Positions 21,944 to 33,885 of a stretch of DNA of 64,000 nucleotides are shown piece by piece. Within the stretch, counting starts at the first letter, position 1. Each line of letters opens with the position of its first letter. Below the pieces are notes generated by a model that worked only from the letters and a program-made list of their open reading frames with translations, was not told the DNA's origin and ran no database searches. The stretch comes from Trichosporon coremiiforme (Eukaryota; Basidiomycota; Tremellomycetes; Trichosporonales; Trichosporonaceae): assembly GCA_039545355.1 (NCBI GenBank), contig BCJJ01000027.1, positions 351,575 to 415,574 of the forward strand, in the 5' to 3' direction. Made by a program: the position numbers and the translations under genes.

Positions 21944-23502
21944 ATGACGACCGCTCAAAAGGTGAGCTCATGAAATTGTCTCGTGTGACCTCATGCTGAC
22001 CCGACTTCTTCTGACGTGATGGATTTCTGGACAAACAGATCAAGGATATTGAGGATGAGATGGCGAGGACGCAGAAGAACAAGGCTACCGAGTGAGTTGG
22101 CTACTGGGTAATTGTGAAAGGCTTTGCTGACGGCCAGGTACCACCTTGGTCAACTGAAGGGTGCGTTGCTTCTCGCGTCTTGGCGTGTGACGCTGCGCCG
22201 TGCAAACATTTATTGACCTCAGCGAAACTCGCGAAGCTCCGTCGAGAACTCATCAATCCTCCCGGAGGAGGTGGCGGTGGTGCAGGTATCGGTTTCGACG
22301 TCGCGCGAACCGGTGTGGCCACAGTCGGATTCGTAGGATGTAAGTGGACAAGAAATGATTGCGCTGACCTCAGTCCCCTCTGTCGTAGGTGCATGACACT
22401 TGGCTCGCATTAACAATTAGGGAAAATCAACTCTGATGTCGGGTCTGACGTGAGTCGAACGTTTGTCTGGGCGTAACTGACAACGCAGTGGCACCCACTC
22501 CGAGGCCGCCTCGTACGAGTTCACGACTCTTACGACCGTTCCCGGAACCATGGTCTACAACGGCGCTCGTCTGCAGATTCTCGACCTGCCCGGTATCATT
22601 CAGGGAGCCAAGGACGGCAAGGGTCGTGGTAAGCAGGTTATCGCCGTCGCGCGTACCTGCAACCTGATCTTCATTGTCCTGGACGTCCTGAAGCCGCTCA
22701 ATGATCTGAAGATCCTGATGGACGAGTTGGAGGGCATGGGCATCCGTCTGAATAAGAAGCCTCCTAACATCACGATCAAGAAGAGGGAGACCGGTGGTGT
22801 CCAGATCACGAACACCGTGCCGCTGGACATTGACCACGCCACGATCAAGGCGGTTCTGAACGAGTACAGGATGTCGTCGTGCCAGGTCTCGATCCACGAG
22901 CCGAATGCGACCATCGAGGACATTATCGATGTTTGTGAGGGTAACCGGTGAGTGCATTCCTGCCTGCGTGATTGCGTGGCGATTGCTGACATTCAGTGTG
23001 TACATTCCCATGGTTTGTGTCCTCAACAAGATCGATGCCATCTCAATCGTGAGTCTCGCACGTCTGTCGTCATTGCTGACAGTGCAGGAGGAGCTTGACC
23101 TGCTCTACAAGATCCCTAACAGTGTGCCGATCTCGTCTAAGCTCTGGCTCAACGTCGACGATGAGCTGAAGGAGGAGATGTGGAAGAAGCTTGAGTAAGT
23201 GCCACAGGCCAGCCGCACTGACGACAGCCTTGTTCGTGTCTACACGAAGCCGAAAGGAAAGCAGCCGGACTACACGCAGCCGGTCGTGCTGCGCCGCAGC
23301 CGTTGCAAGGTTGAGAATTTCTGTGACGCTATCCACAAGGACATCAAGCGGCAGTTCAAGCATGCCATGGTCTACGGCACTTCGGCCAAGCACTCGCGGG
23401 GCCAGAAGGTTGGTCTCGACCACGTGCTGGAGGATGAGGAGTAAGTTTTTCTGCTGCTGCATAGCTGACGTTCCCAGTATCATTACGTTGTTCAAGAAGT
23501 AA
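21944..23502 (+). CDS. RBG1: Developmentally regulated GTP-binding protein (DRG1/Rbg1)
   Basis: Ribosome-associated Obg/DRG GTPase, partner of Tma46/DFRP1, helps resolve stalled translation. I read 11 exons: 21944-21961, 22039-22091, 22138-22160, 22223-22339, 22374-22384, 22421-22449, 22489-22947, 22997-23048, 23088-23194, 23228-23440 and 23478-23502 (368 residues; family about 367). All phases fit. Motifs: N-terminal helical segment, Gly-rich [11 protein letters not shown]-loop GFPSVGKST (about 70-78), G3 [19 protein letters not shown]4 VLNKID, then a C-terminal TGS domain ([20 protein letters not shown], ending DEDIITLFKK). Exon 5 is an 11-nt microexon encoding part of the P-loop (F-PSV). 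Introns are 33-77 nt. Confidence 0.97.
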
Positions 23503-23832
23503 ATCATAGTCTGTACATGCATCATTTCCTCACTGGACTCCTCACTGGATGACAGGTGGGCAGGAACGCAAATCCGTTCGGCGCCCATATCAGGGTTAGG
23601 CGTGTAACGGGTTGTCACCGTGGGCGCCTGCCTATCACACGTCGGTTGAGATCTCGGCAACATCCGAAATAGGTACACGCGCTATGATCCAAGACGAATC
23701 AATGCGTTACTGTTACACTACCATTGATCTCTCGCATGACTGACGCGGCTGTTCGCTGTGGCCAGGCCTTCGCAGTTATAAAAGCAATCGGTCACACGAC
23801 AAGTCGGGTGGCCATAGTAAATACAGACCATC
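23503..23832. other. Intergenic between DRG1 and the Mch1-like transporter
   Basis: 330 bp, tandem orientation. Holds the DRG1 3' end and the transporter promoter with the TATA box listed separately. Confidence 0.5.
23777..23783 (+). promoter_or_regulatory. TATA box (TATAAAA) of Mch1-like gene
   Basis: Perfect TATAAAA 50 bp before the ATG at 23833, a reasonable distance for a short leader. Function inferred from position. Confidence 0.5.
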
Positions 23833-26800
23833 ATGTCGTCTGCGCAAGATGAGGGGAGCGTCTCGAAGAAGCGGATCGTCATGTTCGTCTCCGCCGTCGG
23901 AGTCGGACTTGCCAGGTGAGTTTGTGGCCGGAATTTACAGCATCAAGCCTCAGGCCATCAAGGCCGATCAGCATGGAACCGCTAGCTAACGATGCACTAG
24001 TGGCTCGAACTACGTCTACTCAGGTTCGTCGACGCGCCTTATTGTTCTAATCGCGCAGGTTATGCTCCACAGCTCGCGGCCAAGCTGAACATCACATCGA
24101 CGCAGTCGAATCTCGTCGGACTTGGCGGCAATCTCGGCGTCTACCTGACGGGCCCGTTGTAAGTGCCACACATCATGTCTGTATGTGCGAGTGAGTAGCT
24201 GACAGCAAGCTGGGGCTACATCGTCGACAAGCATGGGCAGCGCATGTGAGTCTACCTAAGCACGAGCCATCTGACGAGCTCAGGCCGCTATTGTCCGCTA
24301 CCCTCCTCAACTTTTTCGGCTACCTGTTCATTTCCTGGTTTTATCGAGGGGTGATCCCGATCCGCACCTCGGACGACATTGACATACCGGCGTCGCCGCT
24401 GCTGCTCGGCCTGCTGATCCTGTCCATGTTCATGACGGGCGCGGCAGGTTCGGCGGGCCTGGCGGCAGGGATGAACGCTGTCGCCAAATCATTCCCCGAT
24501 AAGTTACGCGCGTCGGCAACGGGGTCGGTGCTGGCCGGCTTTGGGCTGAGCGCTTTCTTCTTCAGCCAGATCTCGCGCACGCTCGGCGGCAGTACGTCTG
24601 GTTTCCTGCGCGTGCTCGCCATCGGCACGGCCGTACCCATGTTTATTGGTGCGATCCTCGTGAGGCCATACCCGCCAGCTCAGCCGAATGAATACGAGCC
24701 AGTTCATTGCGAGGACCCCGATGACCATCGGGACGCGGACCTCAGCCTCTCGCGCCAGGTGTCGCAGGGCGTCCCCGCCGAAACGCTCGCGCAGGACCCG
24801 CGCTTCGGTATCAGTAACGATTTGGAGCTCGCACGCAGCTCATCCGGCTCGCTCGCCCACCGCAATCACGAGCACGACGGGGACAGAGACTCGTCTCCGC
24901 CCACGCCGACGGATCCGTTATTACAGCGTAGCATCGGGCACAAGCGCTACGACTCAAACGAGTCGCTACCCCCAACCGCGATCCACTACTCGCCGTTCGA
25001 TCTCATCGGCCGCACCGACTGGTACCTGCTGTTCAGCATCCTGGCGATCTTGTGCGGCATAGGGCTCGAGTGGATCAACAATGTCGGCGTAAGTCATTCA
25101 CCGAAGGCTCTCACAAGACCATTGTTCACTGACCGCAGGCCGTCACGCTTGCGCTCGCTCGGGACGGTTGGGACTACGACCCCAAGAAGGTCAAGGTGCT
25201 GCAGGCGACGCAGGTGTCGACGATCTCGATCTTCAACTGCCTCGGCCGCGTCGTCGGCGGAGCGCTCAGCGATTTCATGCGTCTGCGGTTCGGGATCAAG
25301 AGAGTGAGTACCGTGCGCTAAGGCTGTCGTGGTGACGTTGTGACTATCGCGGCGCCGTGACTTTTCATTGTCGAAGGCTGGTCGCGATGAACAGACGCGG
25401 TGATAGTGGACAATGATGGGCATCGTTTTGGCTGACCTCAGATCTGGTTCCTCCCCTTCGTCGCGCTCATGTTCCTCGGCAGCCAGGTAGCCGTGATTGA
25501 CACGGAGCAAGTGAAACATCTGTGGATGGTCTCCGCCAGTCTCGGCTTCGCGTACGGGTCGCTGTTCAACGCATTGCCAATGCTTGTTCTGGAATGGTTC
25601 GGAATGAGTAAGTTTCTTCCAAGTCCCCACACTAGCGCGGCGCTAGACGTTTTAGATGGGCATGGTGCGCGTAGGAGGTGTGCGATGTGGGAAGCGGATG
25701 TGGATGCGGGGGACGCGGGGCCCACATTGTTATCGGACAATGTCCGATCGGATCTGCAATGTCCGGTGGTCGCAATGTGTATCTGTTGTATCTGGTGACT
25801 TTGGCGAGCTCCCGAGCCAACGAGCCGGTGCACCCGGTGCATCCGGCACGTAGCCGGGTGTGTGCGTAGAAAGCCGGTGCCGCGCCGTTGCCCGTTGGGG
25901 GTAGGGAATAAGGGTATTTCCGTGATCTGGTGGAGATGAGAGCACGGGGGCACGAGGCCACACGGTGTTGCCTGGCGCTGAATGCCAGGTATCCCTGGCT
26001 GATCTCATCGATCGCTCCCACGCATCGGTCAACGGCTCAGTTATACGCGCTACGCCGCTGACGCCTTACGCAACTGGTACAATGAGTGGTGGCAGTGGCT
26101 CAGGTGGCTATGTGGCTACGAAAGAAGCTCGGTGGAGCGAATGAGACAGAGGTCGATGCTAACCCAGCAGCCCACTTCAGCCAGAACTGGGGCTGGACAT
26201 CCGTCGCGCCCATCATCGGCGGGAACGTCTTCAACATGATCTTCGGTAAGTGTTGGTTACCGATTGTGGTGAATTGGAGTGGGATCGCTGTAAGGCGGCG
26301 GCGCATCTGACGCATCTATGACGCATGTGTCGCTCGCCAGTGCAATGTTTGGGGAGTCAGTCTCCGCGCCGGATATCCCGGCGAGCGCGGCGAGGTCTAC
26401 CGGTACCCGCGACCCATGAAGAGTGTCACGGTGTGCACAGGAGCATAGAGTTGGAGCAACCTACCTGCGGGCAGGTTGTTGTGAGCTTGGTTATCCGCGG
26501 TGCATGGCGCAGTGGCTGACATTCGAAAAAGGCAGAGTATACGACTCGAACACAGTCGGGCGCGTCGGGGAGCCTTCTAATCTGGGCCTGGGGCATTCGA
26601 TACGACACACCAGAAGCGTCGGAGTTGCGCGAAACGCTGGGCACATTTCCGGGGCGCTCGGACCGGTCTCTCGTGCAGTGCGAGCTGCGCTAGGCGCGTC
26701 AGGGCTCGCCCGCGGCGTCGTCACACGTGGTGGTGGGGCCAACGCTGGGGTGTCAGGGCTTGTTGCCTCTGCGGGAACGGCTGGCGACACTTCCGGACCT

Positions 26801-26983
26801 GGTACCATACTTGCTCACTTTGCGAGAGCTGGAACTGGGTCTGGCGACAGGTCGCATGAGTGCCTCCTGGGCGCGGCGTGCTATGCGACCGCGTTCAAGC
26901 TCTCTTCCCTTGGCTGTGTCGTTGCTCTGATCCTCGCTGTCATCGCGGGTGTGCGCCGCGAGCGCCGTGCGCACAGGCGATAG
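23833..26983 (+). CDS. MCH1: Mch1-like major facilitator transporter
   Basis: Multi-pass membrane transporter of the Mch1/nodulin-like MFS branch; substrate unknown (the yeast relative does not carry monocarboxylates). Nine exons: 23833-23915, 24001-24023, 24059-24158, 24210-24245, 24284-25088, 25139-25303, 25442-25607, 26168-26245 and 26532-26983 (635 residues). Seen: helix 1 with GSNYVYSGYAPQLA, loop FWGYIVDKHGQR, a long charged central loop of about 130 residues, then the second half with DWYLLFSI, FNCLGRVVGGALSDF, and HFSQNWGWTSVAPIIGGNVF restored across the 560-nt intron, and a C-terminal Cys-containing helix (HECLLGAACY). The acceptor at 26168 is a CAGCAG tandem (26171 also in frame). 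The last two introns (560 and 286 nt) are far longer than others here; the last exon's Gly/Ala/Arg-rich loop is unusually long, so its start is the least certain boundary. Confidence 0.88.
25732..25748. repeat. 17-bp perfect palindrome in long intron
   Basis: Arms ATCGGACA and TGTCCGAT with a single central base, inside the 560-nt intron of the Mch1-like gene. A partial echo (AATGTCCGG) follows about 20 bp later. Could bind a dimeric regulator; not demonstrable here. Confidence 0.8.
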
Positions 26984-29900
26984 CTTCTAGCTCCCCCAAT
27001 CTTCATCGTCATCCCCATCAGCATCGCCATAATCATTGCAGAAGGTGAGATAGAGGAATACGTAGAAACGTTAGAGAGCCAGTAAACAAGATAGTCCTTA
27101 ATCAATTTTAGAAACCCCCCGCCAAGCTACAGCTTGTTTCGTTAGTGGCTCACGCAGTAGTCGTAATCTGGCATCGTCGCTTGCCATAATTCTAGAATAG
27201 AAGAGCTCATGTACGAGACAGATCTGGTATTGATCAATATGACTTGATGGGTAGGGAGGGTGGATCTAGCATATGCGCAGTGGCAAGAGGTCCAGAAGGA
27301 AGGCGGAGGAAGCCAGCCGGGCTACCAAGTTACTTAGTTACCCGCTCTACAGTTCGTGTGGGGTATGCGTATCTCTAACAGCCGCGACCTCCTGATGTCC
27401 TTGGAGTGATGCTGCTGTCTGCAATTCCTGAATGAATTGGAAAAGAGGTCGGTTGTCCTCGACCTGTCGAGGTGTGGTGCATGGAGGTTACGCTTTTCTG
27501 GATAGGCTAAAACAATAGCGGCACTAGCGGAGTGGAGAGGGAGAGCGGGGAGTCGGTCCCGCCAGTCGGTGTGACGGTCCGTCTGGTTAGCTGGTTGGTG
27601 CTACCCGTGAGTGGCCGTGCTGTTTCCTGTGATCCTGTTTCCCCAAAGATTTAGAGGAAGGCTAGTGCGTCGAGTGATCGACAGACACGGCAGGCGCCCA
27701 CACCCTAGCCGCGTAGCGTGTGTAGCCGGTGGCATATGCGGCGTGTATGGCGCTCGAGCTCTGCGTCTGCCTCGAGGCGGGCAGGTTGGTGCGGAGGCGA
27801 GGTATGCGGGCGTGTTGTGCGCACGAGGTGGGACCGGAGGGAAGGCTAGGTTCAGGTCCGGGACATGCATGCAAGCAAGCGCACAGATGGAGCGCAGAAG
27901 AATTGCGCCGTAGCTGGCGCCTCGCTGCGACTGCGATTCCAGTTCCAATCCAGTAAAACCAGAAAGTCCGGCCCGGATGCCCAGACCAGGCCACCAGGAG
28001 CGCCCAGGGCAGGCAGCACGGCAACTTGATATAGCCTAGCGGTGGTCACGTTGCTCGTCTTCCAAACGAGCTACCCGACCGGTGGCAAATCATGTCCATA
28101 TCCGTCAGAGCTGTCCGCCTGCCTGGCTGGGTGAGTTAGCCGCTGGCAGGTCAGATGTCTGTTCCCTCAGGAATTCAGGAACATGTCCAGGGAGCTCAGG
28201 TCCAGCCCGACTGCTGGCTGCCAGCCAGCGGCAAACGCACGCGCACAGGCGCACGGTTCGTCCGAACGCCTGACGCCTACCCCGTGCCCTCCTTGCTCGT
28301 GGGGGAACCCTTACATGAGGCCGCCAGGCTGAGGTGATCAAGGAAAGAAGAAGGACCATGAAAGACTATGGGCTGGGCTGCAAACAAGCGGTAGTCGGAC
28401 GATTCAGTGCGCCCAGCTCAGCGGCGAGCGGGCAAAATGAAACTCTCATCGATTGGTGGGCGGCAGATGACCTAACGCTGTTAGGTTGCGGTAGTTGCAA
28501 ATAGGTAATTGAATTAGGAAGCAAACGTGGCATCACTTAGCGCAGACTAATCGCAGACATCGCCGAAGGACTGCCGATAGCCCCGCATTTTTGAACATGA
28601 GCCTCAAGCTCAGGATACTCGAGATGCCTCGTCAGGACATCAGGAGATGGTCAGGACACATGCATGCGGGCTGCATGATTCATATGATCAGCAGTGCAGC
28701 AGCACCCGGGAGCCAAGTACCCGATCTCGTTTCCAGCAATCTCCAATCTCCAATCTCCATCCTTGGGGCGAGGTGGGGGGAGCCCACCAATGATCGTTGT
28801 CGCCACCAATGTCACCGATGCGCCAACCCGGCCAACTTGCGGAGTGTCGGGTTCGCCGTATGAGGGTCCTTCCAGCAGCCGAAGGGTGTTGGGCGTGCGG
28901 GCCTGCAACCGCCTACCGGCGTCTCTCTTTCTCCTCACCCGATCAAGTCGTAGACCGGCAGCTGGGGTTGTCCGACGACAGGTGACGATTGGTGGCCCGC
29001 CATGGCCGGGGTGGCTCAGGAGGCTCAATTTTTGACACACGCCGCCCCCAACCATGCAAGGGGAAGGGGTAGGAAACAGTGACAGGTTAGGCTGAATGCG
29101 TCGCTTGGGTCTGCGATAGGCGTCCGCTGGCAGCGCCAAGAATGCGATACGACATCGCAGTAGCGTGCGCCGTCGTTGCGGCAGGCAGTAGACCGGAGCA
29201 CTTGTAGATAGCGGTGAAGCTTCGGGTTGCGCGAGAGGGGGTTCAAGCATTGGATGCTTGACCGACCAGACAGTGCGCCATATGCCGATACAGCCATACG
29301 CCAGCGCCTTCGCCAGCGTTGCGCCAGTCTTGCATCAATACGACATATGCATCTCGCTTAGCACTACTGGAGCTCTGGAGAACTGGAGAGGGTGCGACAA
29401 ATGGAAGAATGGCCCGGGCCGGCTATCAAAACGTAACCGATGGATTAATAACCGGTTCATGTTGGTTGTGCAAACCCTATTCTGTCTTGCCCCTTGACCC
29501 TGTCCGCCAAAGGCCTCAGCCTCAACCCCAAACCCTTAGCATGGCACCGGGCGAGAGCGAAAGAGCCAGGCGATTACAATCATGAGATAGCCACTCACTC
29601 ACCAGCGGCCAGCTGCCCATCCACCCCCGCAGCACATCATCATCGTCACCACCATATCCTGTGCATTATCGCAGAGCTAGTCATATACGCGACCCAACAC
29701 CACCGCCTCCTGTCCCGGCCCCGATCCCACATATCTCCCAGCCCCGTCGGTATCTTGACTCGTGTCATTGCCGCATCCACCCTGCTACTCCACCCACTGC
29801 ACTCGCACTAGCTTCAAGCCCCCAAGCTCTAGACGCCAGACGCCCAACTCCGGCGCACCCGGCAACCACACCCGCATCCCCGCATCCTCAGTAACCATCT

Positions 29901-30621
29901 TCGCCGAACCCAAACCAGCGAACGCCTAACGCATCAGCCGCATCAAGCCCCCTGCTGCTCCAGCTTTAGCTCTTAATCATCGCTTCCTGTCCCCCGGTCC
30001 CCCGGTCCCTCATCTTCTCTTGTTGTCACCAACTCTTTTCCACACGCTTGGACCTCCTCGGTGCCCCCTATTCCGGCCATCATTTAGGACACACCCGCCC
30101 CGCACACCACACCATCGACTCCAGGACCTGCAGGACCTGCGGGAACTCTGAACGGACCTGCGCTTTCCCCAAATCTTCATCCACTCTCAAACCTCCGGCA
30201 ACGTACCACAGCCGCCACATTGTTCTCAAAACTAGTTTTTAGTGCCCCCTTTAGGCAGGCGCAACCAGACTCGACCCGCCGAACCCAACCCGCCAAACCC
30301 GCTGGACCCCCCGCTGAACCAGGCCTCTAGCACTATCCGTTTCGAACGACCAGAGCGACCGGGGCATCTAAGCTCACAGCATTAGCGCTATTCCATCGAC
30401 GCAATCTCCACACGCATCGACCGACACTGCAGCGGCGCATCGGACCAGAAACGGCGCATCTGCGTGACTCCATTCTTGTCGCGATCCACGACCCGCGCTT
30501 TAATCCTCGCGCTCGCAGATCGTGTCGTTTCTCCTCACCTCTTTAAGCGTACACATTCCTCGATCACTCGAGTATCAGCGAGTCTCACTCCAGTAATCCT
30601 CAAGCTCAGGTGCCGTAGCAG
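26984..30621. other. Gene-free stretch with long pyrimidine-rich leader
   Basis: 3.6 kb without a gene I can support. 26984-29500 is mixed sequence with only short, motif-less frames (the 199-codon minus frame at 28651-29250 is Arg/Pro/Leu-rich and not convincing). 29560-30620 is strongly C/A- and C/T-rich on the plus strand and ends at the next ATG, so it is probably promoter plus a long 5' leader, as often seen ahead of fungal regulatory genes. Confidence 0.45.
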
Positions 30622-31686
30622 ATGCCCCCCGTCTCGACGTCTCTGCGACGCATCCCCACCGTCGGCCGCCCCCAACTGAGTCCTCCACCCCGCAACATGA
30701 CCGTGACGTCTCCGCCTCCACCGCAGCGCCCGCACCACGGGCACGAGCGATCCGCGTCGACATCCTCCGCAACGACCCCCTACATGGTTGCGCTTGCAGG
30801 CTGGCCCGAACCGGTGTTCATCGCTGAGGCGCGCGAGACATGGGAGAAGAAGCATTCGCGTCCGCCCTCGCCTGTCGGCGCGCATGCCAAGCTGCCGCCG
30901 CTCTCCGGCGAGATCCGCGAGGGCGTGCGGCTGCCGGACCGACTCCCGCCCCTCTCCTCCGAGGTTCGAGAAGGCGTTAGCCTGCCGTCGACGTCCCGCC
31001 AGTCGTCGCCGAGCAGCAGCCCGTCGTTCCCGACCTCGAGCGCGCGGACTACCACTGGTAACAATAGCCCGAAGTCCAACGGCTCATCGCCCCGCATCTC
31101 CGGTCGCAGCATCAGCCCACCACAACACTCCTCCCCATCTCACGCTGGTTATGTTGCTAATGCGCATGCGGCGCACCAGTCTGCCCACGCCCGTGCCGCT
31201 GCGGCCGCACGCAACCGTACCTTCCAGGACCCGCGGTACGCCGCCGGTGCCGCCGTGATTGGAGCGCGCGGTGGCCGGGTCGCATTGCGCGTCGCGCCGT
31301 CTTGGGCCAGCGCTGGCGGCGACGCCACTCCGGCAAGCGTGCTCAACAAGCGCCTCCCGAATCAGCGCGCGATGCGTCCCCCTCCACTTCCGCACTCGCA
31401 CTCTGCGCCGAATCCGCAAGCGTCCGGTCCGACTGCCGCCGAGCGGGCGAACCACGCCGAGCAGTCCTCGGCCCGCCACACGCTGGGCGAGCACACCCAC
31501 GGCCGCTTCATGGATCCGCGCAACTCGAAGAGCGCTGCAGTCCTGCTTCGTGCTACGCCGGAGGTCTTCCCTAAGTTCCCGCCAGTCGCGCACGAGGTCT
31601 ACCCCCGCGATCCGGAACACTGGAAGGGGTCACCGGCTGGCGGATCCGCCGGGGGGTCCCCGGAATCGATGGAGGTGGACCACTAG
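30622..31686 (+). CDS. Ser/Pro-rich protein with internal repeats, unknown function
   Basis: Single frame of 354 residues, largely disordered (Ser, Pro, Ala, Arg). Two internal duplications are visible. A 15-residue unit occurs twice in tandem near residues 92-120: LPPLSGEIREGVRLP and LPPLSSEVREGVSLP. A second pair is FQDPRYAAGAAVIGARGG and FMDPRNSKSAAVLLRATP, sharing DPR-x4-AAV. The segment YMVALAGWPEPVFIAEARET near residue 53 is the most structured-looking part. The C-terminus (EVFPKFPPVAHEVYPRDPEH) is also non-random. No known domain. A long pyrimidine-rich region precedes it. Codon use resembles neighbouring genes, which supports coding. Confidence 0.7.
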   Translation: MPPVSTSLRRIPTVGRPQLSPPPRNMTVTSPPPPQRPHHGHERSASTSSATTPYMVALAGWPEPVFIAEARETWEKKHSRPPSPVGAHAKLPPLSGEIREGVRLPDRLPPLSSEVREGVSLPSTSRQSSPSSSPSFPTSSARTTTGNNSPKSNGSSPRISGRSISPPQHSSPSHAGYVANAHAAHQSAHARAAAAARNRTFQDPRYAAGAAVIGARGGRVALRVAPSWASAGGDATPASVLNKRLPNQRAMRPPPLPHSHSAPNPQASGPTAAERANHAEQSSARHTLGEHTHGRFMDPRNSKSAAVLLRATPEVFPKFPPVAHEVYPRDPEHWKGSPAGGSAGGSPESMEVDH

Positions 31687-32812
31687 GGCGCTAGTTGCCA
31701 CCAACCAACTGCGTCGAGGCGTAGTGTGTAGCGAAGGTCGTCAAACGTCGAGCCATCGAGGTGCGGTGCTGCGTGCTAAAGCGCCCGTGGGCTGAGATAG
31801 CCCCAGGCCAGTGGCGAGCCGGCGTGATACGAGTCGGCACGGATCGGCAGACGCCATATAAGTCGCAAGTCGCCGTGTGTCGTCGTAAGTCGGTCGCATC
31901 GCACGTCGGCAAGTCGAACAGGCGGAGACCGGAGCCGTAGTTGTAGGAAGTAGGAGAGACAAGTCAAGTGTAGTAGCAATTCGTAGTACAGTAGAACAAC
32001 TATAGTCGTTAGTCCTGCCCCTTCCCTCTGCGAAGGGTACACGGGGGGCGCGCAATGCCATAATCTTAACTGTTTCAACATTTATATCGATGCCCACTGA
32101 CTTTGAGGGCGCCGGCGGCAGCTCGTGCACCTGGTGGGCAGCGAGAGAGGGCCGAAGGTGAGAGGCGAGGAGGCTGGTGCAGGGGTAACTAGTGGAGGGC
32201 AGGTTTCTCCGAGCTGTTCCGCGAACCTCACTTCCCCAACGTCTTCCTTCTCGGGTCGCTCCCTGCATGCTCGCCCTAGCCTTGCCCGCAATCTGACAGA
32301 GCAGGAGTGCATCAGCAGGCTCGGAACCTAGCTCAGAAGGAACGTAAGAGACATAGAGTAGCTCACGGCCCGATCGAGGACGGAGAGGCCAATCACAGCG
32401 CGGCAGGAGAGAGGAAGGCGGCGAAGTCCACCCCTCGTGAGACCTCTGTGACCACTCACCATGGCAGCAACGCGCACGCGCGCAGTCACTCGCGAGCTCG
32501 CGCGAACAGAGTGGGCGTGGGCACGGAGACGCCCGATGGCGGACGAACTCTGCTCCATACGATCCGTACGGCCGAAATAATTGCTGACATACCTCGGCGA
32601 TCACAGTCATAGACCATCAGGTAATGACGGCCAGCTCCGATACCCTCATCTAAGAACCACGGCGTCATAAGCTGGATACACAACATAATTACATGATCTA
32701 TGCACAGTCGTACTCTGCTTGTGTCCTCTCCCCCGCACTCTCTATCGCATCCACCCCTGAGCTACTCCCCGAGGTCCGAGCCTCTCTTCTCGTCCTGTTC
32801 ATTCAGCGCGGG
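31687..32812. other. Convergent intergenic region
   Basis: 1.1 kb between the ends of the Ser/Pro-rich gene (+) and NSE2 (-). No gene seen on either strand; frames such as 31741-32610 (-) are shadows without motifs. Confidence 0.45.
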
Positions 32813-33885
32813 CTACAACTCCATGAACGACTGATCCCCGAGGTCCTCTTCGTCCTGCCGTCTCTGCTCCTCGCGAGCCTGGAACTGATTTGCGCGGCGC
32901 TGCATTGCCGGGTCCCTCTGTATACTCGCCTTCGTGAGCACCTGCGCACATCCGAACTGAGGGCACTTGGCGTTTCCTCCTCGGCGAGAAGCAACGGTGA
33001 TGCTCTGGATGATGGCGTCGTACTCGTAGTAGTGCCCGCAGGCTGTTGACTTGCACGCGTCCTTGAAGATGCCCCCCGTTATGGGGCAGCGGAACGTCTG
33101 CGTCACGCCGCCGACCTCGATCTCGTCCTCGTCGTCGTCTGGTCCCTTCGCGAGCCAGGTCGACATTGGCGGGCAACCAGCGTCCTCGTGGTTGACCTCC
33201 CAGACGCCAGTGCGGAAATCGATGAACCGCTCATTCGCCTTGACTGCACATCAGCTCCCAGTTCACAACTTCAGCTTACATCTTGACCACTCGGAGCGCA
33301 CGTCGTACGCCTGCACGAGCGTAGCGTACTCTGCCTCGAGCTGTTCTCGGACCACGTCGGCCGTAGCCTGCTGTCAGCTACTAGTGGCGTCGCCTGAGCG
33401 CACCTCTTCTTCTTGCCTATCCAGGCGCTGCATGATGCTCCCGATCGCCTCTTTCTTGAGCTGTAGCTTGTCCATCGTCGTCAAATTCCTGATAAGTCCG
33501 GCTTGAATCTCCCCAATCATCGCGTCATCAGGGCAAATCTCCTCGACGACAACGGCCGTATCCTTCGCCTCAGCGACGGCGATGTCGACGTTCTGAATCA
33601 GATCGTCCAACTGGTTGTTCAGAGAGCGGAGCTTGACTGTCAGAAAAAGCCCTGCTAAATATCACTTACGAGGTGAAGGTATTTGTCCTTGCTGACCGGC
33701 TGGTTCTCGAAGGTGTCGATGGTCCACTTTTGCCGCTCATCATCCTCCTCACCTTCTGATAAGTCGGGCTTACGGAGCACCTCGTCTTCCTGCGTGCTGA
33801 ACTGCGTGTCGCTGAACCCCTTCCGCCGCCGCTGCGACTGACTCGGACCTGCCGCCGCGTTCTGTGACCGGGTCGACCTCGCCAT
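32813..33885 (-). CDS. NSE2: SUMO E3 ligase Nse2/Mms21 (Smc5/6 complex)
   Basis: Subunit of the Smc5/6 complex that SUMOylates repair proteins in the nucleus. Four exons: 33885-33670, 33631-33404, 33367-33280 and 33243-32813 (320 residues), introns 36-38 nt. The N-terminal half is acidic then helical (coiled coil expected to bind Smc5). The C-terminal SP-RING is plain: FRCPITGGIFKDACKSTACG, then HYYEYDAI, and KCPQFGCAQ, i.e. C...C-x-H...C-x4-C zinc ligands, followed by the helix ASIQRDPAMQRRANQF. The acceptor of exon 2 was set at the second AG (GTCAAG) because only this keeps the frame. It shares a 247-bp promoter with RFA1. Confidence 0.92.
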
